This document shows, piece after piece, positions 45,921 to 54,793 of a stretch of 64,000 bases of DNA. A program made the position numbers and the translations under genes. The stretch's first letter is position 1. Every line of letters begins with the position of its first letter. Under the pieces are notes generated by a model. That model did not search any database, was not told the origin of the DNA, and saw nothing but the letters and a program-made list of their open reading frames with translations. Origin of the DNA: Hyalangium gracile (lineage in GTDB: Bacteria; Myxococcota; Myxococcia; Myxococcales; Myxococcaceae); contig NZ_JAHXBG010000013.1 in NCBI RefSeq assembly GCF_020103725.1, positions 1 through 64,000 on the forward strand, in the 5' to 3' direction.

Positions 45921-46230
45921 GGATGAGGTGGTCGAAATTCCCATCGACGGGAACCTCGACCTGCATCTTTTTCAGCCTCGGGACGTGAAGGATCTGGTCA
46001 CCGAGTACCTCTGGGCGTGTCGGCAGAAGGGCATCCTGGACGTTCGTATCATCCACGGGAAGGGCACGGGCGCGCTGCGCCGGACGGTCCACAGCCTGCT
46101 CCCGAAGCTGCCAGAAGTGGAATCCTTTCAGTCCGCCAGCGAGGGCGATGGAGGCTGGGGCGCCACCTGGGTCCGGCTGAAGGCCCTGGAGCCCGGGTCG
46201 AAGCAGGAGCAGGGCTCCGAGGGCTCGTAG
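45859..46230 (+). CDS. Smr-domain protein
   Basis: 123 aa. Smr (small MutS-related) domain: LDLHLF in place of the usual LDLHG, and IIHGKGTGALR, which forms the active loop. Smr domains are nucleases acting on DNA junctions or RNA. The first 30 residues are acidic and Pro-rich. RBS GGAAGAGGG lies inside the overlapping upstream ORF. Free-standing Smr proteins of this size are common in proteobacteria. Confidence 0.88.
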   Translation: MRHRPSDPPQSPPLPEEAPSEDEVVEIPIDGNLDLHLFQPRDVKDLVTEYLWACRQKGILDVRIIHGKGTGALRRTVHSLLPKLPEVESFQSASEGDGGWGATWVRLKALEPGSKQEQGSEGS

Positions 46231-46333
46231 GTCCCTTTGCTGCTGGCGCCTCGCACGGCCATCTTTGTCTGGAACGAGACATCTGGCGCCTGCGCCGTGA
46301 GGCCATCCTCGGCTCACGGGAGAGGAGAGGATC

Positions 46334-46825
46334 ATGCGAAAGGGAATCCTGGCAGCGGCCGCCGCTGTGCTGGCCTGGGGAGCAGCCGAGACAGCGAGCG
46401 CACAGCAGCTCAACGACGGCTCCCAGCAACCGCTCACGGGCAGCTACCAGCTCCAGCAGCCGATGACGGGGAGCTATCAGCTCCAGCAGCCGCTCACGGG
46501 CAGCTACCAGCTCGAGCAGCCGCTCACGGGCAGCTATCAGCTCCAGCAGCCGATGACAGGGAGCTATCAGCTCCAGCAGCCCTTCACGGGCAGCTACCAG
46601 CTCCAGCAGCCTTCCACGAGCAGCTACGGTCTGGACTTCTCGTTCCTGGGGAACTCCAGCCAGTCGCAGTCCATGAGCAACTACGTGCTGCAGCCGCCCA
46701 CGAGCAGCTTCGGCTCCGTGCCGACGTCACCCGGTGTCTCCCCCTATCAGCAGCAGTCGGTGGGGAGCCCCGGCTTCCAGCAGACTGTTCCGGGCACCTC
46801 GAGCACCCAGGTGCCGGGGCAGTAG
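46334..46825 (+). CDS. Secreted decapeptide-repeat protein
   Basis: 163 aa. Signal peptide with cleavage after TASA, then seven tandem 10-residue repeats, consensus QQPLTGSYQL (residues about 31-100), then a Ser/Gln/Pro-rich tail. No Cys, few charges. Composition suggests an extracellular, low-complexity, possibly aggregating or glycosylated surface/matrix protein. RBS GGAGAGGA. Convergent with the giant kinase gene. Family not recognised. Confidence 0.75.
   Translation: MRKGILAAAAAVLAWGAAETASAQQLNDGSQQPLTGSYQLQQPMTGSYQLQQPLTGSYQLEQPLTGSYQLQQPMTGSYQLQQPFTGSYQLQQPSTSSYGLDFSFLGNSSQSQSMSNYVLQPPTSSFGSVPTSPGVSPYQQQSVGSPGFQQTVPGTSSTQVPGQ
46424..46633 (+). repeat. Seven tandem 30-bp coding repeats
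   Basis: Units start every 30 bp from 46424 (CAGCAGCCGCTCACGGGCAG plus ten more bases). They vary mainly at the second and third codon groups (CTC ACG, ATG ACG, TTC ACG). In-frame copy-number change would be easy. Confidence 0.9.
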
Positions 46826-46844
46826 CACGGACGAGCGAGCTGCT

Positions 46845-49800
46845 TCAGCCGGTTACCAGGGGGCCGTGGACTCGGGGGAGAGAGAGGATGAACTCCGTGT
46901 ACCGGCCCTCCTCGGTCTGCACGCGCAGCTCGCCGCCGTGCCCTTTCACCACGATGTCGTGGCTGATGGACAGGCCTAGCCCCGTGCCCTCGCCGGGAGG
47001 CTTCGTGGTGAAGAACGGGGTGAAGACCCGGTTCAGCACGTCCGCAGGGATGCCCGCGCCGTTGTCCCAGACGCGGATCTCCACGCGACGCTCCAGGGCC
47101 TGGGTTGTCACCACCACCCGGGGCTGGTGCGAGCCACTGGCCATCGCGGCCTGTTGTCGCGCCGCGTAGAAGGCGTTGGTCAGCAGGTTGACCAGCACGC
47201 GGCTTATCTCCTCGGACACGGCGCTCACCAGCGGCAGTCCTGTTTCCAGGACGGTCTCCACCTGGATCTCGGGTCCACCCCGGACGTCTCGGAGGCTGGG
47301 CTGCGTGATCTCCAGTGCCTCGCGGACAAGCTGGTTGAGATCCGTCTCCTGGCGGGTGCCGCTCGAGTCGCGAGAATGCTTCAGCATGGCATTCACGATC
47401 TGGTTGGCACGCTCGCTGTGCTCGTAGACCTTCTGCGCGAAGAGGGCCAGATCCGTCAGCTGGGCGTTCACGTCCTCGCGTACCTGAGCAGGCAACGGCT
47501 GCGCCTGGAGCATGTCCTTCAGCTCCTCCGCCGTGGACTGGGCGAGTGAGGCGAAGTTGTTCACGAAGTTGAGGGGGTTCTTGATCTCGTGGGCGATGCC
47601 TGCGGTGAGCGCGCCAAGCGAAGCGAGCTTCTCCTGGAGGATGATCCGATCCTGCATCGCCTTGACGCTGTCCAGCGCCTGGCGCAGCTCTGCGTTGGCG
47701 GAGTTCAGCGCGGCGGTGCGTTCGGCCACGCGGTGCTCCAACGTCCGGCTGTACTCCTCGAGCCGCTCGTAGAGGCGGGCATTCTCGATGGAGATGACTG
47801 TCTGACCGGACAGCAGTCGGAGCACTCCCAGCCGGGACTCGGTGAAGGCGCCGGCGGTCTGGTTGTTCTCCAGATAGAACAGGCCGGTGACGCGCCCCTG
47901 ATGGACGATGGGAGCGCACAGCAGTGAGCGCACCCGGTGCTGGACGATGTACGGCTCTCTCTTGAAGGCGCCATGGGTCGAGGCGTCATCCAGCAGCACG
48001 GGTTCTCCGCTGCGCAGTGCGTAGGCGGCGACCGGCTGGCACAGCCGGGTGGACTCGACGAGCGGGATGGATTCCTGCTGGGGCGCATCGCTACTGCTCT
48101 CCACCTCCACGAAGAAGTCCTCTCCTCGGCGCAGTACGAGCAGGCCTCGCTGGGCCCCTACGTTCTCGACGGCGATGCGCATGAGCTTGCCCAACAGCTG
48201 GGTGAGCTTGATCTCACTGGAGATTGCCTGCGAGGCCTTGACCACGGAGGCCAGATCCAGGGCCTCGGAGGCGAGCTTCCCGGTGCTCTCGTCCGTTGGG
48301 TTGCTGGTGGCGTCCGTCGCGGAGGCGGACTGGCCGGGGCGTGGCGCGATGGCTCGCATCCTCCAGGGCAGCAGCAGCGGCGCCTGCTCGCGCGCCAGTG
48401 CGTTCACCTTGCCAGTGGCTCCCCAGCGCTCGTAGGCGTAGAGCGCTTCGATCAGGTATGCGCCCGCGATGGTGCGGCGGCCCAGGCCGAGGTGGAAGCG
48501 GAAGGCCAGCTCGTTGGCCCGAGCTTCCACCGAGGTGAAGCCGCTGCCGCGCGCCGCCTCGATGGCCTGGTCATACAGCTCCAGCGCCTCGGCGTGCCGG
48601 CCGTCGATGCGGGCGATCTCCGCGGAGACGAGCAGCGCCTCGTGGCCGTAGTTCTCCGCGCATCGGCTGGCGCGTTTGCGCATGAGCGCTTCGTAGTCCG
48701 TCAACGTGTTTCGGAACTGGCGCTGGCGTTCGGCGTCCGCCCCCTCATGGAGAGCGGTCATTGTCAACGCATGCACGACGGTATGTGTCACCGCCTGCTG
48801 CATGCCAGCCAGGAATTGGATGGTGGGAGCCGCGCGGTTGGCATGCTCCAACGCCTTCTCGTAGACACCGAAGGTGTAGTTCCAGTCCGCGTGGGTGATA
48901 TCGATGCCTGTTCGCGTGGTGAGGCTGTCACTCTCAGGGGGCTGGGAGTGCTCGGGTTGTGCCTTGCCCATGAGCGCATGAACGAAGCGGTATTGCTCCA
49001 ACATCCCGTTGTAGGTGCCCGGATCCTTGTTCACGAGGATGTCCAGCAGCTTCTCGTGCTCCGCAATCAGCTCCTGCAGCGACGTGCCCGAGGCCATCCG
49101 CTGGTGCTGGCGGATGCTGATGCAGTGGCCGGCGTGTAGCTGCTCGCCGTTCTCGAGCATGCGCTTGTACGTCTCCGTGAGCTCGGGCAGCGTCTCGCTG
49201 AAGCTGTGAGTCCAGTGGCTGATGAAGGCGGCCGACACGTAGCGCACGCGGGTGTGGAGCACTGGGTTCTCGAGGCGGTTGGTCAGCGCGATGGCCAGCT
49301 GAGCGAACTCGTAGGCAGCCTTGGGGTTGTCGAGCGCGGCCACCAGAATGATGCCGTAGGAAGCGTAGCCGAAAGCTGACAGAGGGCTGTTCCCGTGCTC
49401 CAAGGACAGGGTCAGCATCTGCAGGACGAGCAGCCCCATCAGGTTCGGGTTTACCTGATAGGCGGACACCAGGATGCTCGCCAGGAGCGCCACTGCTGCC
49501 TGGGCCTCGGGGTTTTGCATGGTGGGCAGCTCCAGCAAGTCCTTGGGCGAGCGGCCTGCCAGCTGCTGGGCGAAGGTGGCGAGAGCTGCCCCCACGGTGG
49601 CCGGAGTGGGCGTCTCGGGCAGCTCGATGCCCAGGATGCGCAACCCCTCCAGCCCCATATGGATACCCGTGGAGTGCTGGCCGCTGTCGCTGGCCAGGGT
49701 GACCCGCAGGGCGTAGACGCTGGCCTGCTCCAGCTTGCCACGCGCACGTCCCAGCAGTTCCGTGAAGCCGGCCACCGCCGCTTTCCGCTCGCCCGCCAGA

Positions 49801-52217
49801 TGGCGGCACTCGGCCAGCTCCAGATGCAGCGCGAAGGTGAGTGTGTGCTCCCGCTCCCAGGCCTCTTCGGGGAGGAAGGCGATGCCTCCCTGCAACAGCT
49901 CGTAGGCGGTCCGGTACGCGCCGGAGGCCTTGGCCTGTCGCCCGGCAGCCAGATGCAGGCCAGCCAGCTCCAGGCGAAGCGCCTCTCCCTCCACCCGAGC
50001 AGGGGCAAAGTCCAGGTGGGGGAGGATGGAGAAGAGGCTCTCGTCGAGCCGGCGAGCCTCTCGCGCCACGTGGAACAGGCGCAGGCCGATCTCCACGTGC
50101 ACCGCGGCCCTCTCTCTCTCGGGCAGCAGTGAGTAGGCCGCTTGGCGCACCCGGTCATGTAGGAAGCGGAATGGGACGGTCAGCTCGGGTGGCAGTGGCT
50201 GACGCAGCGCTGGATCCAGCAGCCGGTAGTCGGGATGGAGGGGCACCACGAAGCCTCGCTCCACTGCAGCCCAGAGTGCGGCGGCGGTGCGCTCTGCGGG
50301 CTGCTCCAGCGCGGCCACGAGTGCACGGAAGTCGAAGTGGACGCCCAGACAGGCTGCCACCCGCAGCGTCTCCACCGCCTCGCTCCGCAGCGCGCGAAGG
50401 CCATCCGCCATCAGCTCCACCACGTTGTCCGGCAGGGCGTGGTGCTCGATGCGCTGTGGATCCCAGCTCCAACTGGACGAGTCCTCGTCGAAGGTGAGCA
50501 GGCGCTGAGCGTGGAGGAATCGGAGGAACTCCTTGATGAAGAGGGGGTTGCCGCCAGTCTTGGCGTGTACGAGTCGTGCGAGCGGCCGGGCCTTCTCCAT
50601 GTCCGTGCCCAGTGCCTCACCGACCATGGCCGCCACATCCTCGGGCTCCAGGGGAGAGAGGTGAAGCCGCCGCACCTCGATCCTGACCGCCTCCAGCTCG
50701 CCCAGCATGAGGAACAGCGGGTGCCCCGCGCTGACTTCGTGATCACGGTAGGTGCCGATCATCAGCAGGTGGCTCAGCTCGGCGCAACGCGCGAGGTGCT
50801 GCAGCAGCGACAGGGTCGCGCTGTCGGCCCACTGCAGATCGTCCAGGAAGAGGACCAGGGGATGGCCAACGCCGGCGAAGAGCTGGAGGAAGCGCTGGAG
50901 GGTGAAGTGCAGTCGGTTGCGTGACTCGGTAGCGGGCAGGGGCGCGGGTGGCGGCTGCTCGCCCAGCAGGAGCTGAACCTCGGGGATGGCCTCGGCCAGC
51001 ACCGCCACGTTGGTGCCCAGGCTCTCTTGAACGCGGAGGGCCCACTCGCCAGCCTCCGCCGGTTGAGACAGCAGCTCGCGGATGAGCGCGGTGACCGCCT
51101 GGGCGAACGGTGCGAAGGGGGTACTGCGATGGAGCTGATCGCACTTGCCTCCGATGAAGCGGCCCCGGGTCACAAGGATCCGTGGCTGGAGCTCGCTGAT
51201 CAGTGCGCTCTTTCCTACGCCCGCGCGTCCTGACACCATCACCAGAGCCCGCTCCCCGGCGACGACCCGCTCGTAGCCGCTGAGCAGGAAGTCCAGCTGG
51301 GGCGAGCGCCCATACACCCGCTGCGGCAAGTGGAAGGCCCTCTGCCGGTCCGAGCGGCCCAACTCGAAGGCGTCCAGCGGCTGGTCCTCGCGCAGCCGCC
51401 GCTGGCACTCCGCCAGGTCGGCCAGCAGGCCCCGAGCACTCTGGTAGCGGTCCTCCCGGCTCTTGGCGAGCAGCTTCATCACCAGCCGCGACAGCACCAG
51501 TGGCACCGAGGGTTCCACCTCGTGAGGGGCGGGCGGTGTCTTCGCCAGATGGGCGTGGATGAGCTCCAGCGGATCCTGCGTGGATGAGAAGGGCCGGGCT
51601 CCCACCAACATCTCGTAGAAGGTAGCGCCCAGCGCGTAGAAGTCCGCGCGGAAGTCGATTCCCAGGCTCATCCGGCCGGTTTGCTCCGGGGCCATGTATG
51701 CCAGCGTGCCGCTGATGGCGGGGCTGCTGGAGGCGGCGCCTTCCTCGTTCGCGATAGACGAGGCGCTGGAGAAGTCCCCGAGCTTCACGACCCCCGACGC
51801 CGGGTTGACGATGATGTTATGGGGTTTGATGTCCTTGTGAATGATGTTGCGACGGTGGACCGTGTCCAGTGCCTCGACCACCTTGAGGGCGCAGTCGAGG
51901 AACTCGCCAGCAGGCAACCTGCGGCGCTCGGCAAGCAGGTGCTTCAGCGACGTGCCGCCGAAGTCCTCCAGGACCAGCACGACTCGGTCGGGGAACTCCT
52001 CCACCTCCAAGGCTCGCACCACGCGCTCACCTGGCAGTGTCCGCATAATGGCGTACTCACGCCGCAGTTCGAGGACCCGGTGCCGGTCCAGGTAGTCAGA
52101 CTTCGGGATCTTGAGGACCACGGGACTGTCATCGCTCCTCCTCCGGGCTCGGAGGAGGGTCGAGCGGCTCCCGTCATGGAGGGTGGCGAGCAGGTGGTAG
52201 CCGGCAATCAAGGTCAT
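46845..52217 (-). CDS. Giant hybrid sensor: Ser/Thr kinase - AAA ATPase - GAF - histidine kinase
   Basis: 1790 aa from ATG 52217; the longer frame reads through the divergent promoter. In order: Ser/Thr kinase (1-270, HKDIKPHN catalytic loop, DFS in place of DFG, APEQ), AAA-type signalling ATPase (about 315-680; GRAGVGKS Walker A, FLDDLQWAD Walker B), a long helical/TPR-like region (to about 1270), GAF domain (about 1290-1450), coiled coil, histidine kinase (IAHEIKNPLN H-box, then N, G1 and G2 boxes ending GTGLGLS). Such hybrids sense via the middle region and GAF domain and phosphorylate both Ser/Thr and response-regulator targets. No receiver gene is adjacent. Paralogous to the gene starting at 59433. 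Confidence 0.92.
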   Translation of the reverse strand: MTLIAGYHLLATLHDGSRSTLLRARRRSDDSPVVLKIPKSDYLDRHRVLELRREYAIMRTLPGERVVRALEVEEFPDRVVLVLEDFGGTSLKHLLAERRRLPAGEFLDCALKVVEALDTVHRRNIIHKDIKPHNIIVNPASGVVKLGDFSSASSIANEEGAASSSPAISGTLAYMAPEQTGRMSLGIDFRADFYALGATFYEMLVGARPFSSTQDPLELIHAHLAKTPPAPHEVEPSVPLVLSRLVMKLLAKSREDRYQSARGLLADLAECQRRLREDQPLDAFELGRSDRQRAFHLPQRVYGRSPQLDFLLSGYERVVAGERALVMVSGRAGVGKSALISELQPRILVTRGRFIGGKCDQLHRSTPFAPFAQAVTALIRELLSQPAEAGEWALRVQESLGTNVAVLAEAIPEVQLLLGEQPPPAPLPATESRNRLHFTLQRFLQLFAGVGHPLVLFLDDLQWADSATLSLLQHLARCAELSHLLMIGTYRDHEVSAGHPLFLMLGELEAVRIEVRRLHLSPLEPEDVAAMVGEALGTDMEKARPLARLVHAKTGGNPLFIKEFLRFLHAQRLLTFDEDSSSWSWDPQRIEHHALPDNVVELMADGLRALRSEAVETLRVAACLGVHFDFRALVAALEQPAERTAAALWAAVERGFVVPLHPDYRLLDPALRQPLPPELTVPFRFLHDRVRQAAYSLLPERERAAVHVEIGLRLFHVAREARRLDESLFSILPHLDFAPARVEGEALRLELAGLHLAAGRQAKASGAYRTAYELLQGGIAFLPEEAWEREHTLTFALHLELAECRHLAGERKAAVAGFTELLGRARGKLEQASVYALRVTLASDSGQHSTGIHMGLEGLRILGIELPETPTPATVGAALATFAQQLAGRSPKDLLELPTMQNPEAQAAVALLASILVSAYQVNPNLMGLLVLQMLTLSLEHGNSPLSAFGYASYGIILVAALDNPKAAYEFAQLAIALTNRLENPVLHTRVRYVSAAFISHWTHSFSETLPELTETYKRMLENGEQLHAGHCISIRQHQRMASGTSLQELIAEHEKLLDILVNKDPGTYNGMLEQYRFVHALMGKAQPEHSQPPESDSLTTRTGIDITHADWNYTFGVYEKALEHANRAAPTIQFLAGMQQAVTHTVVHALTMTALHEGADAERQRQFRNTLTDYEALMRKRASRCAENYGHEALLVSAEIARIDGRHAEALELYDQAIEAARGSGFTSVEARANELAFRFHLGLGRRTIAGAYLIEALYAYERWGATGKVNALAREQAPLLLPWRMRAIAPRPGQSASATDATSNPTDESTGKLASEALDLASVVKASQAISSEIKLTQLLGKLMRIAVENVGAQRGLLVLRRGEDFFVEVESSSDAPQQESIPLVESTRLCQPVAAYALRSGEPVLLDDASTHGAFKREPYIVQHRVRSLLCAPIVHQGRVTGLFYLENNQTAGAFTESRLGVLRLLSGQTVISIENARLYERLEEYSRTLEHRVAERTAALNSANAELRQALDSVKAMQDRIILQEKLASLGALTAGIAHEIKNPLNFVNNFASLAQSTAEELKDMLQAQPLPAQVREDVNAQLTDLALFAQKVYEHSERANQIVNAMLKHSRDSSGTRQETDLNQLVREALEITQPSLRDVRGGPEIQVETVLETGLPLVSAVSEEISRVLVNLLTNAFYAARQQAAMASGSHQPRVVVTTQALERRVEIRVWDNGAGIPADVLNRVFTPFFTTKPPGEGTGLGLSISHDIVVKGHGGELRVQTEEGRYTEFILSLPRVHGPLVTG

Positions 52218-52385
52218 CTGCGTGTCAGACGTGGCGAGTCCACATAGGTGAGCATCGCCGCCAGGGAGAAGCAACCCTGGCGGTGTGAAGCGTCTCACCG
52301 GAATCCTGAGAGCTGGCTCACAGCCCCACGGAAGGCCCACCGGTAGCGTCATTCCTCGGAAGGCACCAGCCCAGGAGGAATGTCC

Positions 52386-53315
52386 ATGTCGAGCGATGCT
52401 CCCGATTCGTCCCTCACGAAGAGCCCCGCAGGGTTCCTGTATGTGCTGCTCATCGCGGCGACGGCCGTCAACCTGACCGCCAACCTCATCGCCGACGTGA
52501 CGCTGTTCCGCCTCGACGCGACGCTGTGCCCCCCCGACGTGACGATGTGCCACCCCGACTTGACGCCGTGCCATCCCGAGCAGGCACAGCCGGCGGGCTG
52601 GGTGTCGTGGCTGATCCGCATCTCCAAACCCATGCTCGTGCCTGCCCTTGCCGGCATTCTCTTCCTGAGCACCCGAGGTGTTGCGTCGACCATCCGCAGG
52701 GGTTCCTTCTACGTGGCGCTCCTCTTCTGCTGGGTCGGCGACATCGCACTGCTGATCTCAACGGCCGTCCCTAGCACGGAGCCCGATTACTTCTTCTTCG
52801 TCGGACTGGGCGCGTTCGGCGTGGCGCACTTGTTCTTCATCTGGTCATACGCGCCGCGCGATAAGCAGGAGCTTCGGTGGATGTCCTTCGTCTACGGGCT
52901 CCCGTTCGTCGTCTACGGCTACACCCTCTACTCCGTCATCTACCACAGCCTGGTGGAGCCGAAGCAGCACGCTACGGTGCAGGCCCTGTCCATCGCGGGC
53001 TACATGGTCGTGCTGTTGTCCAACGGGGTGACAGCCCTTCTGCGCCTGCGGGCGAATACGCAGATCCGGGAGTCCTCGGCCTCCATCCTCGCGGGAGTCG
53101 TGCTGTTCGTGCAGTCCGACAGCATCATTGCGATCACCAGGTATGTGAGCGTGATGCCACTTGAGCGCTTTTCCATCATGGCCACGTACATCCTCGGCCT
53201 GTACCTGATGGTGCGAGGGTGCTTCCTCGAGCCGCGGGAAGGCCAGTTGTCGCGGCCTACTGCTCAGCCCGAGGCGCGGCCCGAGACGCCGCCCACGATG
53301 CAGGCCGCCGCCTGA
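52386..53315 (+). CDS. YhhN-family (lysoplasmalogenase-like) membrane protein
   Basis: 309 aa from ATG 52386; GGAGG is 7-8 bases before it and too close to the ATG at 52380. About eight transmembrane helices. FCWVGDIALLI and GLGAFGVAHLFFIW carry the conserved Asp and the Gly-His pattern of YhhN/TMEM86 enzymes, which cleave the vinyl-ether bond of lysoplasmalogens to a fatty aldehyde and a glycerophospho compound. Family assignment is by motif only. An unusual insertion after the first helix is made of four 7-residue repeats. First gene of an apparent operon with a flavin reductase and two cytochromes. Confidence 0.7.
   Translation: MSSDAPDSSLTKSPAGFLYVLLIAATAVNLTANLIADVTLFRLDATLCPPDVTMCHPDLTPCHPEQAQPAGWVSWLIRISKPMLVPALAGILFLSTRGVASTIRRGSFYVALLFCWVGDIALLISTAVPSTEPDYFFFVGLGAFGVAHLFFIWSYAPRDKQELRWMSFVYGLPFVVYGYTLYSVIYHSLVEPKQHATVQALSIAGYMVVLLSNGVTALLRLRANTQIRESSASILAGVVLFVQSDSIIAITRYVSVMPLERFSIMATYILGLYLMVRGCFLEPREGQLSRPTAQPEARPETPPTMQAAA
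52493..52576 (+). repeat. Four tandem 21-bp coding repeats in the YhhN-like gene
   Basis: Units at 52493, 52514, 52535 and 52556 encode DVTLFRL, DATLCPP, DVTMCHP and DLTPCHP. Three carry a Cys; two end in Cys-His-Pro. They fall in the loop after the first helix. Confidence 0.85.
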
Positions 53316-53347
53316 TCCTCCTTCATCCACACCCAACGAGGCTCACC

Positions 53348-54793
53348 ATGACGAACACTTCGCACGGGGATGTCATCTTCCGGCAGCTGGAGTGCCGGAA
53401 CCTGAAGGTGAAGAACCGCATCTTTCGCTCCAACGTCTCAGGCAAGTTTGACAACTACGACGGCAGTGGCACGCAGACCCGGATCAACTGGGAGACGAAG
53501 TTTGCGCGGGGCGGCGTCGGCGCGATCGTGTCCTCGTACGTTCCGGTGCATCGCAGTGGGCGCATCATGCCCAACTACGCCACCCTCGAGAGCGAAGACC
53601 GCATCCCATTCTGGCGACGGCTCGTGGCGGAGGTTCACAAGTACGACTGCAGGTACATCCTCCAGCTGAGCCACTCGGGGCGGCAGCGCGACCAGGCAGG
53701 AGTGGAGAACCAGTTCTCCACGGCCGTCAGCTCCACCAACAGCAAGGATCCGTTCCACGGCATCCTGTGCCGGGCCATGTCCGCGCAGGAGATCAAGGAG
53801 GTGATCTCCTGGTTCGGGCAGGCCGCGCGTCGCGCCCGGGAGGCGGGGGCCGACGGTGTGGAGCTGCACGCAGCCAACGGTTACCTCATCACCCAGTTCC
53901 TCAGCTCCGGCATCAACGACAGGACTGACGATTACGGCGGCTCGTTGGAGAACCGGGCTCGTTTCGCCCTGGAGATCGTGAAGGAGATCCGCCGGGTGGT
54001 GGGCCGCGACTTCCACCTGCAGTTCAAGATCAGCGCGGTGGACCACAACGATGCCCCGTTCTTCTACGAGAAGAAGGGCAACTCGCTCCGGGACAGCATC
54101 CAGATCTGCCAGTGGCTTGAGCAGGCCGGAGTGGATGCGTTCCACGTCTCCACCGGCAGCATGTTCCCGCATCCGCTGAATCCGGTGGCGCCGTCCTTCC
54201 CATACGCTACTGCGGCCCGCACCTACGAGACGATGCTGTCCAGCGGCGTGCTGACCCTGCGCAACTACGCGCTGTTCCGCTACCGCATCCTCAACGGGCT
54301 GTTCGGCTGGCTGTGGAGCCGCCTCGTCAAGAAGAAGGCCCGTCAGAACGCGGAGCTCCACAAGCAGCTCGGCATGGGCAGTGACGTCACCGATCTGGAG
54401 GGGCTCAACGTCGCCGAGGCGCGCGAGATCCGCAGGAATGTCAACATCCCGGTGATCTGCACCGGTGGGTTCCAGAATGCCTCGCTCATTCGCAAGGTCA
54501 TCGACGAGGGGTTCTGTGACGCGGTCTCCATCGCCCGGCCCCTCATCGCCAACACCGATCTGGTCAACACCTACTTCGCGAAGGGGCGGGATCTGCCTGA
54601 CCGGCCGTGCACCCACTGCAACAAGTGCCTGGTCAACGCCATCGAGAACCCGCTGGGGTGCTACGACGTCAGCCGCTTCGATGGCGACTACCAGCGGATG
54701 ATCACCGAGGTGATGTCGGTGTTCCACCCCACGTCCTTCGAGGAGCAGGACGAGGCGGCGTCCCTGGAGGAGGTCCGGCGTCATGTCGCGTGA
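53348..54793 (+). CDS. NADH:flavin oxidoreductase (old yellow enzyme family) with Fe-S-like Cys motif
   Basis: 481 aa. OYE/2,4-dienoyl-CoA-reductase barrel: QLSHSGRQ, GADGVELHAANGYLITQFLS, and the flavin-phosphate site TGGFQNASLI ... SIARPLIA. After the barrel, CTHCNKC plus a further Cys 10 residues on resembles the 4Fe-4S loop of dienoyl-CoA reductases (usually CxxCxxxC). The FAD/NAD domain of those enzymes is absent. Likely reduces alpha,beta-unsaturated carbonyls using FMN. 32 bp after the YhhN-like gene and overlapping the next cytochrome gene by 11 bp, so co-transcription is probable. Confidence 0.88.
   Translation: MTNTSHGDVIFRQLECRNLKVKNRIFRSNVSGKFDNYDGSGTQTRINWETKFARGGVGAIVSSYVPVHRSGRIMPNYATLESEDRIPFWRRLVAEVHKYDCRYILQLSHSGRQRDQAGVENQFSTAVSSTNSKDPFHGILCRAMSAQEIKEVISWFGQAARRAREAGADGVELHAANGYLITQFLSSGINDRTDDYGGSLENRARFALEIVKEIRRVVGRDFHLQFKISAVDHNDAPFFYEKKGNSLRDSIQICQWLEQAGVDAFHVSTGSMFPHPLNPVAPSFPYATAARTYETMLSSGVLTLRNYALFRYRILNGLFGWLWSRLVKKKARQNAELHKQLGMGSDVTDLEGLNVAEAREIRRNVNIPVICTGGFQNASLIRKVIDEGFCDAVSIARPLIANTDLVNTYFAKGRDLPDRPCTHCNKCLVNAIENPLGCYDVSRFDGDYQRMITEVMSVFHPTSFEEQDEAASLEEVRRHVA

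Noticed and set aside
46424-46633. CRISPR-like 30-bp repeats
   Set aside because: No spacers; units are in frame and encode a decapeptide in a secreted protein.
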